Below, in pieces: positions 36,294-45,092 of a DNA stretch of 46,917 nt. Source of the DNA: Verrucomicrobiota bacterium. GTDB taxonomy: Bacteria; Verrucomicrobiota; Verrucomicrobiia; Limisphaerales; JACQFS01. The stretch's first letter is position 1. The number at the start of each line of letters is the position of its first letter. A program made the translations under genes and the position numbers. Below the pieces are notes generated by a model. That model was not told where the DNA came from, did no database searches, and worked only from the letters and a program-made list of their open reading frames with translations. The stretch covers positions 1 through 46,917 of the forward strand of contig JACQFS010000059.1 of NCBI GenBank assembly GCA_016199935.1, written 5' to 3'.

Positions 36294-36458
36294 GGGCACG
36301 AAAGCACGGAAACCCTGCCACACTTCGCGGTCGAGTCAGGCGAAGTGCGCCGTCCTCGGAAAGGCGCGCGCCATTTCATCCGCGCCGCGGTTCGTTCATT
36401 CCCCGACGCCCGCTTTGACGCCCCGCCTTTTCCCGCCTAGCCTCCCACCACACACCCC
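36294..36458. other. Upstream region of the decarboxylase gene with a hairpin
   Basis: CACTTCGC (36321-36328) pairs with GCGAAGTG (36340-36347). This could be a terminator or operator ahead of the next gene. No ribosome binding site is evident before ATG 36459. Confidence 0.3.
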
Positions 36459-38093
36459 ATGAAAACTTCCCCGGCCATCGGCGAGTATCTGCTCCAGCGG
36501 CTCCACGAACACAACGTGCGGCACGTGTTCGGCATCCCGGGCGATTACGTGCTCGGCTTCTGCGACCAGATCGTCGCCAGCCCGCTGCGCTTCATCAACA
36601 CGTGCGACGAGCAGGGCGCGGGCTTCGCCGCGGACGCCTACGCGCGCGTGCGCGGGCTGGGCGCGGTGTGCGTCACCTACTGCGTGGGCGGGCTGAAGGT
36701 CGCGAACACCACGGCGGAGGCGTTTGCGGAAAAATCGCCGGTGATCGTCATCAGCGGCGCGCCGGGGATGCAGGAGCGCGAGAAGAATCCCCTGCTCCAC
36801 CACAAGGTCCGCGATTTCGACACGCAGAAAAAAGTCTTCGAGCAGCTCACGGTCGCCTCGGCGGTGCTCGACGATCCGCAGACGGCGCGGCGGGAGATTG
36901 ACCGCGTGCTCCAAGCGGCGTGGCGCTACAAGCGGCCGGCCTATCTCGAACTGCCGCGGGACATGATCTCGCAGCGCGGCACGGGCGCGCACCGGCACGC
37001 GGTCATTCACGAAAAGAGCGACCCGCACGCGTTGCGCGAGGCGGTGGCGGAGGCGGTGGCGATGCTGAATAGAGCGAAGCGGCCGGTGATCCTCGCGGAC
37101 GTGGAGGTGCACCGGTTCGGCTTGCAGGATTTGCTGCTGCGGCTGGCGCGGCGCGCGAACCTTCCCGTGGCGGCCACCATTCTCGGCAAGTCGGTCATCG
37201 GCGAGCATCATCCGTTTTACCTCGGCGTGTATGAGGGCGCGATGGGCCGCGAGGAGGTGCGGCGCTACGTGGAGGAGTCGGACTGCGTGCTGATGCCGGG
37301 CTTCTTCATGACCGACATCAACCTCGGCGTGTTCACCGCGCGGCTGGACCTCGCGCGCGCGATCGTGGCGACGAGCGAGAAGCTCTCGATCCGCTACCAC
37401 AACTTCGAGGGCGTGCGGCTGGATGATTTCCTGCGCGGACTGTTGCGCGCGCCGCTGCGCCGCCGCGTGCTTCCGAACATCCCGCGGCCGCATCCGCCCG
37501 CGCCGTTCACGCCCGTGCGCGGGAAGGCGGTCACGGTGCGTCGGCTGTTCCAGCGGCTCAACGCGTTTCTCGACAAGGACACGGTCGTCGTCGCGGACGT
37601 GGGCGACGCGTTGTTCGGCGCGGCGGATTTGTTCATCCGCGAGCGGACGGAATTTCTCGGCCCGGCGTATTACGCCTCGATGGGTTTCGCGGTGCCGGCG
37701 GGCGTGGGCGCGCAGCTCGCGAACCCGCGCCTGCGCCCGCTCGTGCTGGTGGGCGACGGCGCATTCCAGATGACCGGCATGGAACTCGCGACCGCCGCGC
37801 GCTACGGGCTGAACCCCATCGTCGTCGTGCTGAACAACCACGGCTACGGCACGGAGCGGCACATCAACGAAGGCCCCTACAACGACGTGCATCCGTGGGA
37901 ATTTCATCGCGTGCCGGAGGTGCTCGGCGCCGGCCGCGGCCATTTGGTGCGCACGGAGGAGGAACTGGACGCGGCGTTGCGCGCGGCGGCGGAGGACGCG
38001 TCGTGCTTCCACCTGCTCGACGTGCGGCTGGCGAAGATGGATCAATCGGCGGCGTTGCAGCGGCTGGGCCAGCGGCTGGGGAAAAGGGTGTGA
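36459..38093 (+). CDS. Thiamine-diphosphate-dependent 2-keto-acid decarboxylase (pyruvate/indolepyruvate decarboxylase family)
   Basis: 544 residues. Family residues are in place: Asp in VFGIPGDYVLGFCDQI, catalytic Glu in NTCDEQGAGFAADAYAR, the His-His pair in NPLLHHKVRDFDTQKKVFEQ and, in the C-terminal third, the ThDP motif VGDGAFQMTGMELATAARYG with NNHGYGTERHINEGPY (Glu of the YxxE motif). These distinguish it from acetolactate synthase and benzaldehyde lyase. It would convert pyruvate, indolepyruvate or a branched 2-keto acid to the aldehyde plus CO2 in the cytosol; the substrate is not determinable here. It is monocistronic on the plus strand, ending about 20 bp from the end of the convergent permease gene. 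Confidence 0.9.
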   Translation: MKTSPAIGEYLLQRLHEHNVRHVFGIPGDYVLGFCDQIVASPLRFINTCDEQGAGFAADAYARVRGLGAVCVTYCVGGLKVANTTAEAFAEKSPVIVISGAPGMQEREKNPLLHHKVRDFDTQKKVFEQLTVASAVLDDPQTARREIDRVLQAAWRYKRPAYLELPRDMISQRGTGAHRHAVIHEKSDPHALREAVAEAVAMLNRAKRPVILADVEVHRFGLQDLLLRLARRANLPVAATILGKSVIGEHHPFYLGVYEGAMGREEVRRYVEESDCVLMPGFFMTDINLGVFTARLDLARAIVATSEKLSIRYHNFEGVRLDDFLRGLLRAPLRRRVLPNIPRPHPPAPFTPVRGKAVTVRRLFQRLNAFLDKDTVVVADVGDALFGAADLFIRERTEFLGPAYYASMGFAVPAGVGAQLANPRLRPLVLVGDGAFQMTGMELATAARYGLNPIVVVLNNHGYGTERHINEGPYNDVHPWEFHRVPEVLGAGRGHLVRTEEELDAALRAAAEDASCFHLLDVRLAKMDQSAALQRLGQRLGKRV

Positions 38094-38112
38094 GCGGAGA
38101 ATGATGGCAAGA

Positions 38113-38892
38113 CTACGCCGCCTGCAGCAGCCCCCAGCGGCGGCGAATGCGGTGTTCGATCTGGGCGAAAAGGAACCGGTCGAGCAACAGCCCGAAGAGG
38201 ATCGTCAGCACCATGATGCCGAGCACCTGCGCGGCGTCGTTCAATTCGCGGCCCATGTAAAGCAGGTAGCCCAGCCCGACACTGGACTTGATCAGTTCGG
38301 CGGAAACCGCGCCGTGCCAGCCGAGAGTCCAGCCGAGTTTGATGCCCGTCACGATGCCGGGCAGCGCCGCCGGCAGAATCACCCGCAACGGCATGGCGTA
38401 GCCGGGTGTGCCCAGCGTGCGGGCCGCGCGCAGGTAAAGCGGCGGGATTTGCAGGATGCCGTCGGAAGTCGCGATGGCCACGGCCGCAAGCGAACTCATG
38501 ATGATGACAAAATAAATGCCGCGCTCGCTCAGGCCGAAGAGCAGCAGCGAGATGGGCGCCCACGCCGCGGTGGGCAGGGTTTGCAGGCCGAGAAAGAGCG
38601 ACTTGAGGCAGCGGTTGACGATGCGGCTCATGCCCATCAGCAAGCCGGTGAGCAGGCCGATGCCCGCCGCGATGGAAAAACCGACGGCCATGCGCAGGAG
38701 GGTGGCCTGCATGCTGGGCCAGAGCATTCCGTCACTGCCCAGTTCCCAGAGCCGCCGGGCGACTTGCAGCGGCGAGGGGAAGAGGTAATCGGGAATGAGT
38801 TGCAGGCTGAAGAGCGTCTGCCAGAGCGCAATCAGCGCCAGATAGAAGACGAGGACAATGCCCCTATATTTTTTCTCCGGGGATGGTCTCAT
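38113..38892 (-). CDS. ABC transporter permease (sulfonate/nitrate/taurine type)
   Basis: 259 residues from ATG 38892, supported by GGAGGAAAATA upstream. Six or so membrane segments, beginning IVLVFYLALIALWQTLFSLQ, and the BPD_transp_1 EAA loop LYLRAARTLGTPGYAMPLRVILPAALPGIVTGI, the coupling site for the ATPase. The N-terminal SLQLIPDYLFPSPLQVARRLWEL is typical of SsuC/TauC/NrtB permeases. It overlaps the ATPase gene by 29 bp. Last gene of a three-gene minus-strand operon. Confidence 0.93.
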   Translation of the reverse strand: MRPSPEKKYRGIVLVFYLALIALWQTLFSLQLIPDYLFPSPLQVARRLWELGSDGMLWPSMQATLLRMAVGFSIAAGIGLLTGLLMGMSRIVNRCLKSLFLGLQTLPTAAWAPISLLLFGLSERGIYFVIIMSSLAAVAIATSDGILQIPPLYLRAARTLGTPGYAMPLRVILPAALPGIVTGIKLGWTLGWHGAVSAELIKSSVGLGYLLYMGRELNDAAQVLGIMVLTILFGLLLDRFLFAQIEHRIRRRWGLLQAA

Positions 38893-39700
38893 TATTTTCC
38901 TCCTCCAGTTGCTTGGCGATGATGCCGGCGCATTCAGCCACTTTCGGATCGTTGATGTCCCGCGGGCGCGGCAGCTCCACGGTGAGTTCGGCCTTGATGC
39001 TTCCCGGCCGGCCGGTGAAGACAATCACGCGGTCCCCGAGGCAGGCCGCTTCGCGCGGGTCGTGGGTGACGGAGACGATGGTCTTGCGGGTGCGCACGAG
39101 GATGTCCTGCAATTCGGTGTAGAGCTTCGCGCGCACGAGGGCGTCGAGCGCGGGGAACGGTTCATCAACCAGCAGCACCTTGGGGTCGGGCGCGAGCGCG
39201 CGCGCCAGGGCCACGCGTTGTTTCATGCCGCCGGACAATTCGTGGACGGGCGACTTGGCGAATTCCTCCAGATGGACCAGCCGCAAAAGTTCCATCGCCT
39301 TTTCGCGCCGCCGCCGGGGCCGGAAGCGGTAGCCAGGCTCCCAGCGCAAGCCATAGGTAACGTTGTCAATCACCCGGAGCCACGGAAACAGCGCGTGTTC
39401 CTGGAAGAGCATCAAGCGGTCGCTGCCCGGCTCGGTGACCGGCTGGCCTTCGAGGGTGATCTCGCCGGACGTGGGCTCTTCGAATCCGGCGATCATGTTG
39501 AGCAGGGTGGATTTGCCGCAGCCGGACGGACCGAACAACACGACGAACTCTCCCTCGCTGACTTCGAGATCAATGGGCTGGAGCGCCTCGACCCTCTGCC
39601 CGCCGCTTTCGAAAACCTTGGTGACCCTGGTGAGGCGCAACTTCACCGTCGCTGTCGCCGCGCGGGCGGTTGCGGGAATGGATGAAGCGTTCGGGTCCAT
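38864..39700 (-). CDS. ABC transporter ATP-binding protein (SsuB/TauB/NrtD type)
   Basis: 278 residues. Walker A GPSGCGKSTLLNMIAGFEEP, Q-loop LMLFQEHALFPWLRV, signature ELSGGMKQRVALARAL, Walker B KVLLVDEPFPALDAL and the switch His in VSVTHDPREA. The order and the ALFPWL form match the nitrate/sulfonate/taurine importer subfamily. It couples ATP hydrolysis to import through the overlapping permease. It begins 7 bp after the binding-protein gene, so all three are one operon. Confidence 0.95.
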   Translation of the reverse strand: MDPNASSIPATARAATATVKLRLTRVTKVFESGGQRVEALQPIDLEVSEGEFVVLFGPSGCGKSTLLNMIAGFEEPTSGEITLEGQPVTEPGSDRLMLFQEHALFPWLRVIDNVTYGLRWEPGYRFRPRRRREKAMELLRLVHLEEFAKSPVHELSGGMKQRVALARALAPDPKVLLVDEPFPALDALVRAKLYTELQDILVRTRKTIVSVTHDPREAACLGDRVIVFTGRPGSIKAELTVELPRPRDINDPKVAECAGIIAKQLEEENNETIPGEKI

Positions 39701-39707
39701 GCGACGC

Positions 39708-40724
39708 CTATTCCCTCACGGCGGGAAGGTTCTTCTCCTTGAGCACCTCGTTCAGCGGTCCCAGCGAATAGATGCCCTTCAAATTCGGCGCGCTCCGGAG
39801 AAAACCAATTTTGTGCGCGGACTCGGCGGACGTGTGCAACGAGGCACTGATCGGGTCCCACGTGAACTCCACCCGCTCCATCGCCCGGGCAATCACCTCC
39901 TCGCGCAGCGGCTTGCCCGTTTCCCTTTTCAACTCGGCGTTCAGGACTTTGGCCGCCGCGACCTTGTCGGCATTGATCTGCTGGGTCACCTCGACCAGCG
40001 CCGCGAGCAGGTTCCTGATCAACTTCGGGTTCTCCGCCAAAAAACTGTTTCTCACCACGAGGTGGGTGATCACATGCCGGCCCTCCGGCCACAATGTTTT
40101 TTCATCGAGGAACAGTTCCCCGCCGCCTTCCAGTTCCAGCCGCGAGAGCCACGGCTCCACCGTCCACGCGCCGTGGATTTCCTTTTTCTGAAACAGCGTG
40201 AGCTGGTCCGGATTGGACAGCGGCAGCAACGTGAGCGTGCCGCCCTTTTCCCTGAACTTGTAGCCGCGCCCGGCAAACCAGACGCGGGCGGCCACGTCCT
40301 GCGTGTTGCCCAACTGCGGCGTGGCGATGATTTTGCCGTCGAAATCCCGCTCCGTCCGGATGCCGCCGTCCTTCCGCAGCACCAGTCCGGCCCCGCCGCT
40401 GGCGCTGCCGGCGATGATGGTGAAGCAGTCGCCCCGGGATTTGAGGTGGCCATTGATGGCCGGGTTCGGGCCCACGAACGTGGCGTCAACGGCGTCGGTG
40501 AAGAGCGCCTCGATGGCCGTCGGGCCGGCGTTGAAGGAACTCCACTTGACCGGCACGCCGATTTTCGTTTCGAACTGTCCCCCCGCCCGCGCATACACGG
40601 CCTGCGCGTGGGTGAGATTGGGGAAATGCCCCAGCCGCAACTCGTCCGCCGCGCCGGCACAAACGCCGCACAGCGGGAGCGCGAAGCAAATCGCCAACAG
40701 TCCCGGTTTCAGCTTGGTGCTCAT
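39708..40724 (-). CDS. ABC transporter substrate-binding protein (SsuA-like)
   Basis: 338 residues with a signal peptide (GLLAICFALPLCGVCAGA). The mature part matches the SsuA/THI5-like family: LRLGHFPNLTHAQAVYARAGG, KWSSFNAGPTAIEALFTDAVD, ATFVGPNPAINGH and IIAGSASGGAGLVLRKDGG. The pattern GxNPAINGxxxS is typical of aliphatic-sulfonate binding proteins, but thiamine-precursor or nitrate ligands cannot be excluded from sequence alone. Delivers ligand to the permease. First gene of the operon; about 140 bp of upstream sequence separates it from the long inverted repeat at 40872-40939, and I recognise no riboswitch there. Confidence 0.9.
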   Translation of the reverse strand: MSTKLKPGLLAICFALPLCGVCAGAADELRLGHFPNLTHAQAVYARAGGQFETKIGVPVKWSSFNAGPTAIEALFTDAVDATFVGPNPAINGHLKSRGDCFTIIAGSASGGAGLVLRKDGGIRTERDFDGKIIATPQLGNTQDVAARVWFAGRGYKFREKGGTLTLLPLSNPDQLTLFQKKEIHGAWTVEPWLSRLELEGGGELFLDEKTLWPEGRHVITHLVVRNSFLAENPKLIRNLLAALVEVTQQINADKVAAAKVLNAELKRETGKPLREEVIARAMERVEFTWDPISASLHTSAESAHKIGFLRSAPNLKGIYSLGPLNEVLKEKNLPAVRE

Positions 40725-40871
40725 ATTTCATTTGGCAGCTCCGGCTGGCTTCCCTTCACCCCGCAAAAGACGCGGCAATCTACCATCGGCTTTCCTCTCC
40801 GCGCAACTGCCGCCGCAAAAGCGGGCGATCTCCCTGAGAGCGCGATGCCGCGCCAGGTTCCGTCCGGCATT

Positions 40872-40939
40872 CCCAACCCACACAGAAAAGGCTCCCCGGC
40901 GATTGCAAAGCGCGGGGAGCCTTTTCTGTGTGCGTTGGG
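40872..40939. terminator. Long bidirectional-type hairpin terminator
   Basis: A 27-bp inverted repeat, CCCAACCCACACAGAAAAGG and on, perfect over 18 bp (40881-40898 with 40913-40930) and with one mismatch further out, around a 14-nt loop. In either direction the GC-rich stem is followed by TTTTCTGTG, so it can act on both strands. It ends the WG-repeat gene transcript (stop at 40969) and insulates the ABC operon. Confidence 0.8.
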
Positions 40940-40968
40940 TGTGCGTCGAGGAACCGGCGCGAGTGCCT

Positions 40969-41934
40969 TCAGTTGGTCGGGTTCCAGACGTATTTTCCGC
41001 TCGGGTCCACGTAGCCGACCTTGCGGCCGACTTTCACGCGCGCGAGACCGTCGTTGAAATCCGCCGCCTCGTCGAACTGCGGGTTGATGACGATCTTGCC
41101 GCCCTTGTCCACGTAGCCCCAGCGCTTGGCGCTGCGCACGCGCGCGAGTCCCTCGGAGAAGGACTCGGCATCCTCGAACTGCGGGTTGATGACCAGCTTG
41201 CCCGCGGTGTCCGCGTAGCCCCAGGTCTTGCCGACGCGCACGGGCGCGAGCCCTTTGGAAAATGAATGTGCGTCCTCGAACTGCGCGTTGATGACGAGTT
41301 TGCCGGCCTTGTCCGCAAAGCCCCAGTGTTTGGCGATGCGAACCTCGGCGAGTCCGTCGGCGAACGACCCGGCGCGCTCGAACTGCGGGTTGATGACCAT
41401 CTTGCCGGCCGTGTCCACGTAGCCGAAGCGGTTGCCGAGTTCGACGGCGGCCAGCCCTTCGGAGAAGGCGGCGGCGCTCTCGAACTGCGGGTTGATGACG
41501 AGCTTGCCGGACTTGTCAATGTAGCCGTGGCGCCGGCCCGAGCGGACGGCCGCGCGGCCCTCGGAAAAATTTCCCGCCGCCTCGAACTGCGGGTTGACGA
41601 CGTATTTGCCATCGGTGCCGATGTAGCCGAAACGGTGGCCCACCTCGACGGCGGCCAAGCCCTCGCTGAACGGCCCGGCCTTGTCGAACTGCGGATTGAT
41701 GGCGAGCTTGCCCGCGGTGTCCGCGTAGCCCCAGCTCTTGAGCCGCACATCGGCGAGGCCCGCGGCGAACGTGCCGGCGTGATCAAACTGCGGGTTGATG
41801 ACGAGCTTGCCGGAGCGGTTGATAAATCCCCAACGGTCGCCGACGACCACGGGAAAAAGCGTCGTCGCCGCGCGGACGGATGCGCCCGCGAACAGGACCA
41901 GGGCGAGGAGCGGAAGGAGGCGGGAGCGATTCAT
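40969..41934 (-). CDS. Exported WG-repeat protein
   Basis: 321 residues: signal peptide (LLPLLALVLFAGASVRA), then nine tandem WG repeats of 34 residues (102 bp), each of the form W-G-[YF]-x-D-x-x-G-K-x-V-I-N-P-Q-F-[DE]-x-A-x-x-F-x-x-G-L-A-x-V. They probably form a repeat solenoid used for binding at the cell surface or in the periplasm. The first and last repeats are the most diverged, as usual. The DNA repeats are nearly identical at the GAACTGCGGGTTGATGAC segment, so copy number can change by recombination. Monocistronic; terminated by the strong hairpin at 40872-40939. Ligand unknown. Confidence 0.93.
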   Translation of the reverse strand: MNRSRLLPLLALVLFAGASVRAATTLFPVVVGDRWGFINRSGKLVINPQFDHAGTFAAGLADVRLKSWGYADTAGKLAINPQFDKAGPFSEGLAAVEVGHRFGYIGTDGKYVVNPQFEAAGNFSEGRAAVRSGRRHGYIDKSGKLVINPQFESAAAFSEGLAAVELGNRFGYVDTAGKMVINPQFERAGSFADGLAEVRIAKHWGFADKAGKLVINAQFEDAHSFSKGLAPVRVGKTWGYADTAGKLVINPQFEDAESFSEGLARVRSAKRWGYVDKGGKIVINPQFDEAADFNDGLARVKVGRKVGYVDPSGKYVWNPTN

Positions 41935-42090
41935 ATTTGGATGGGTGCCGGTGTTGGTAGAGCGCGGGCGTCAGTCGGCCCGCCGCGTCGGGGCGGAGGT
42001 TTGTCGGCACGCGCGGGCGCGTCAAGGGGCGAATCGGCGTGGGGGATTTTGCAATGGAGATACCGACCCTGTCCCGAATGCAAACGGATC

Positions 42091-42189
42091 GGAGCGCGGC
42101 GTTTACGCCGCTTCAACGTTCGGATGGTCACGGGCCAATCGTCTGACCAGTAATCTTCCGACGCCGAAGCGGCCTGAAGGCCGCGCTCC
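42091..42189. repeat. Nested palindromic repeat element, type D
   Basis: A 99-bp inverted repeat with 28-nt arms (42091-42118 and 42162-42189). Left arm hairpin GCGGCG-TTTA-CGCCGC; reverse complement of the right arm has GCGGCC-TTCA-GGCCGC, a compensated G-C to C-G exchange in the stem. Outer ends GGAGCGC/GCGCTCC are identical. It fills the gap between the divergent WG-repeat and protease genes. Confidence 0.87.
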
Positions 42190-42245
42190 GGGAGCAGCGT
42201 CCGATTTCGCGTGCCGCCCGCGCGACGCCCCTTTAGGATTTCGAC

Positions 42246-42896
42246 ATGAAGCCACCAGTTCGAACGGGCACCGCCGCTTTGCTGATATTATCCGCCGGAA
42301 TCCTGCTCCTGCGCGCCGACGAGAAGCCGGCGACGATCACGCTGCCCGTGCGCGTGCATCTCCTCCAGTCGGCGAAGGAGACCGACCTGCACACGACGCT
42401 CACGGAGGCGGACGTGCGGCGCGTGTTCGGCAAGGTGAACAAAGTCTGGGCGCAGGCCGGCATCCAGTTTCGAATTGAGTCGATTGGCAAAACCGCCGCG
42501 CTCGACAACGCACCGGCGAACAAGGACGCGAAGGACCGCTGGGTGACGGACGCCGTGCCGAAGGAGCGGCTCGCCACCAACGCGCTCAACGTGTGCTACG
42601 TCAAACGCGTCACACCGAACGGATTCTGGACCGGGAAGATGGCGGTGGTGAAGGACACGGCGAAGCTGAAGGAAATTCCCGGCGGCATCGACGAGCCGCT
42701 GCCGCGTGTGACGTCGCACGAGCTGGGCCACGCGCTCGGGCTGCCGCACCGGCAGGACACGACGAACCTGATGGCGTCGGGAACGACGGGGTTTGCGCTG
42801 AGTGCGGAGGAGATCCGGATCGCGCGCGAGCACGCGGCGAGGCGGAGTTCAGCGGGGACGGGAGAGAAGACCGGCGGAGGGAAGCAGGCGGACTGA
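42246..42896 (+). CDS. Exported metzincin-like zinc metalloprotease
   Basis: 216 residues. Signal peptide (TGTAALLILSAGILLLRA); the ribosome binding site AGGA lies 7 bp before ATG 42246. The active site is SHELGHALGLPH, the extended HExxHxxGxxH zinc motif of metzincins, followed by a Met-turn-like NLMASG. Upstream, VRRVFGKVNKVWAQAGIQF resembles the N-terminal substrate-cleft part of such exported proteases. The C-terminal tail is Lys/Gly-rich. It probably acts outside the cytoplasm on a peptide or envelope substrate. Convergent with the O-antigen-ligase relic, 6 bp apart. Specificity not inferable. Confidence 0.82.
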   Translation: MKPPVRTGTAALLILSAGILLLRADEKPATITLPVRVHLLQSAKETDLHTTLTEADVRRVFGKVNKVWAQAGIQFRIESIGKTAALDNAPANKDAKDRWVTDAVPKERLATNALNVCYVKRVTPNGFWTGKMAVVKDTAKLKEIPGGIDEPLPRVTSHELGHALGLPHRQDTTNLMASGTTGFALSAEEIRIAREHAARRSSAGTGEKTGGGKQAD

Positions 42897-42902
42897 GAAG
42901 GG

Positions 42903-44420
42903 TCAGCGGCCGGCGGCGACCTGCCACGCGCGCCAGGCGCTTTCGTAATTCTTCAACTCGAACCACACCTCGCCCTCGAGCGCGAAGAAATATCCGGGCG
43001 CGTCGGGCTGCGAGTTCAAATAGCGGATGACTTCGAGTGCTTCCTTGTGCTCGCCGCTCGCGCGCAGGGCCAGGAAGTAATAGATGCCCGCGCCGAGGTC
43101 CTTGCGATTCGACACGTAGTCCTCGCGCAGGGAGGCCACCGAACGGGCGAGGGCGGGAGGCATCTCGGGCTTCGGATAATAACGCCGGGCAAGTTCGCAG
43201 GCCGTCTTGAAGTCTCCCTGCCTGGCCAGCACTTCACCGACGGAGTCCCAGCTTAGCGCGAGCCACGCGGGATTCGCTTCCATGGCCCGTCCCAACTCGC
43301 GGACATCGCCGCGTTGCGCCCAGAGGCGGAAAATCAGGCGCTGCTCCTCGGGCTTGAAGCCCTTCAGCCCCGGATCGCCGCGGAGCAGGCTCGTGAGAAC
43401 CTCGGCGAAATCCTCGCCGCTGGTTGAACCCAGGAATTCAAACTCGCGCCGCCGGTCGCCAATCGCGAGCTCCTTCAGGTAAGGCAAGATGTCGGGATGC
43501 TCACGCGCGGTCGAGAGCATGGAGCCGAAGAGACCGCTGGCTGAACGCGGGTCGGTCGCCAGCGCGGCACGCCAGGCGTCGGCGGCCAGGCGCGCCTCCG
43601 GGCCAAACCAGAAATCGCTCTCCTTGGTGGAGCCTTCGCGGATGAGCCACGCGCGGCCCTCCTCGTAACCGACACGGCCAACGGGTTCGAGCCAGCGCAC
43701 CACGGTGAAGTTGCTGATGGCCGGCGAGGTGACGCGGACGCTGGCGGCCAGCGCCGCGCCGCGGCCAAAGTGAAGCTCCCAGTCCAGCGGCGCGAGGCGC
43801 AGCGCCTCCGTGGCCAGCGCGGCACCCTCGGGATAATTTTTCGCGTCGAGCGCGGCGGACATCTGGCGCTTGAGCCGGAGGTATTCGGCGCTCGTGGGAA
43901 TTTTCACGAAGCCGAACGCCGAGATCAGCCACGCGAGGCCGAGCAGAAGAAATCCCGTGCCGAGCACGCGCGACCGGAGCGTCGCCTCCGTGCGCACCCC
44001 CAAGCCGCCCGGCGTCGCGAGCGCGAGCAGGAAGAGCGCGGGCCAGAGCGTCCCGATGCGATGCCCGGAGACATCCACGAGGCTGTGCATGAGAAACACG
44101 ACCACGGCCGCGAACGCCGCCGAGCGCAGCACGCGATCCGTCCCCTCCGCGAAGGGCAGGCACCGCCACAGCACGAGCCCGACGAGCGCCGCCAGCAGCA
44201 GCACCGCCGGCCAGCCCATTTCCGCGAGCACCCAGAACCAGTCGCTCTCCGGATGGATCGCGCGGCTCGCTGTCATCGACGCGGTCCGGTAACGCGGGAA
44301 CAGCGGGGAGAAATTGCCGAGCCCCGCGCCGGTCCAGCCGGCGTCGCGCGAGAGACTCAGCGCATCGCGATATATTTTCAGCCGGAAATCACCGGCGCGT
44401 TCACCCACACCCGCCTCACC
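42903..44420 (-). pseudogene. 3' part of broken O-antigen ligase/TPR gene
   Basis: Continues the ligase in a different frame from about base 44420: GAGDFRLKIYRDALSL-type start of the Wzy_C second half, then WTGAGLGNFSPLFPRYR, HPESDWFWVLAEMGWPAVLL and several membrane helices, including VFLMHSLVDVSGHRIGTLWP. From about 43870 on, the product is a soluble helical region with TPR-like repeats (ALDAKNYPEGAALATEALRL and DFKTACELARRYYPKP), a known C-terminal extension of verrucomicrobial O-antigen ligases. The frame has no start of its own at the junction; upstream extension to 44912 lacks protein character. The original gene would join polysaccharide to its lipid or anchor in the membrane. Confidence 0.75.
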
Positions 44421-45091
44421 GCCCCGATCCACAGCGGCACGCGCCGGCTGCGGTCGCGCCACGCATACGCGCACAGGCCCGCGAGCGCGACGCCGCCCAC
44501 GGCGAGGAAGTCCGCGCTCTGGTTGCGGTTGGGAAAAAAGCCGAAGGCGCGCGTCTCGCCCGGCGCGCCAGCCGGCGCGAACTGCGCCATCACGAGCCAG
44601 ACGGCCGCGAGCGCCGCGACGGCGAACGCGTAAAGCGGCAGCAGTTCGCGTCGGGACAAATGCCAGTGGCGCGTGAGCAGGTAGGCGGCCCACGCCAGGC
44701 CGGATATGAGCAGCAGCGCGTCCTCGAACGTGAGCCAGGGCTGCGGCGAATACGTGAACGGGAGCGCGACGTTCAGTTCGCCGAGCGCGCGGTGCCACGG
44801 CGCCGGGCCGAGCCACGCGGCGGGCAACAACGTCAACAGCGGCCACGCCGCCAGCGCCGCGAGCAGCGCGAAAATTTTTCCGCCCAGCTTCCGCTCCGGC
44901 GGCGAGAGCCACAGCAGCGCGCCGAGGCCGAGCACGAGCACCGCCTGGCCGCCGAGTTGATTCGCCGCGACGGCGAAGGGCGCGAACAGCGTCAGCGCCA
45001 GCACGAGCAGGTCGTGGATCACCGGTGACGTGAACGCGAAGCGGTTCACAGCGGCGGGAGATTTCAATCCGGGAGCGGAGGCGATGGCCAT
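44378..45091 (-). pseudogene. 5' part of broken O-antigen ligase gene
   Basis: Starts at ATG 45091, just after the stop of the WecA-like gene, and encodes about 237 residues with several membrane helices (IHDLLVLALTLFAPFAVA, IFALLAALAAWPLLTLLP and YAFAVAALAAVWLVMAQF). The ligase motif is AFGFFPNRNQSADFLAVGG, typical of the Wzy/WaaL family. The frame ends in a spurious tail VWVNAPVISG at TGA 44378, while the normal continuation is in another frame (see 3' part). Between the two, the expected Ser-Arg-Gly-type segment of about 60-80 residues is absent. Confidence 0.75.
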
Positions 45092-45092
45092 T

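Noticed and set aside
36396-38045. Long open frame antisense to the decarboxylase
   Set aside because: Product is His/Arg-rich low-complexity sequence; the plus-strand ThDP enzyme has all catalytic residues.
40740-40870. Possible riboswitch ahead of the SsuA-like gene
   Set aside because: I compared it by eye with SAM, TPP and cobalamin consensus elements and found no matching core. A covariance-model search would settle it.
44421-44912. Upstream extension of the 3' ligase frame
   Set aside because: Sequence is Arg/Ala-rich shadow of the 5' ligase half, which has membrane helices and the NRNQ motif in its own frame.
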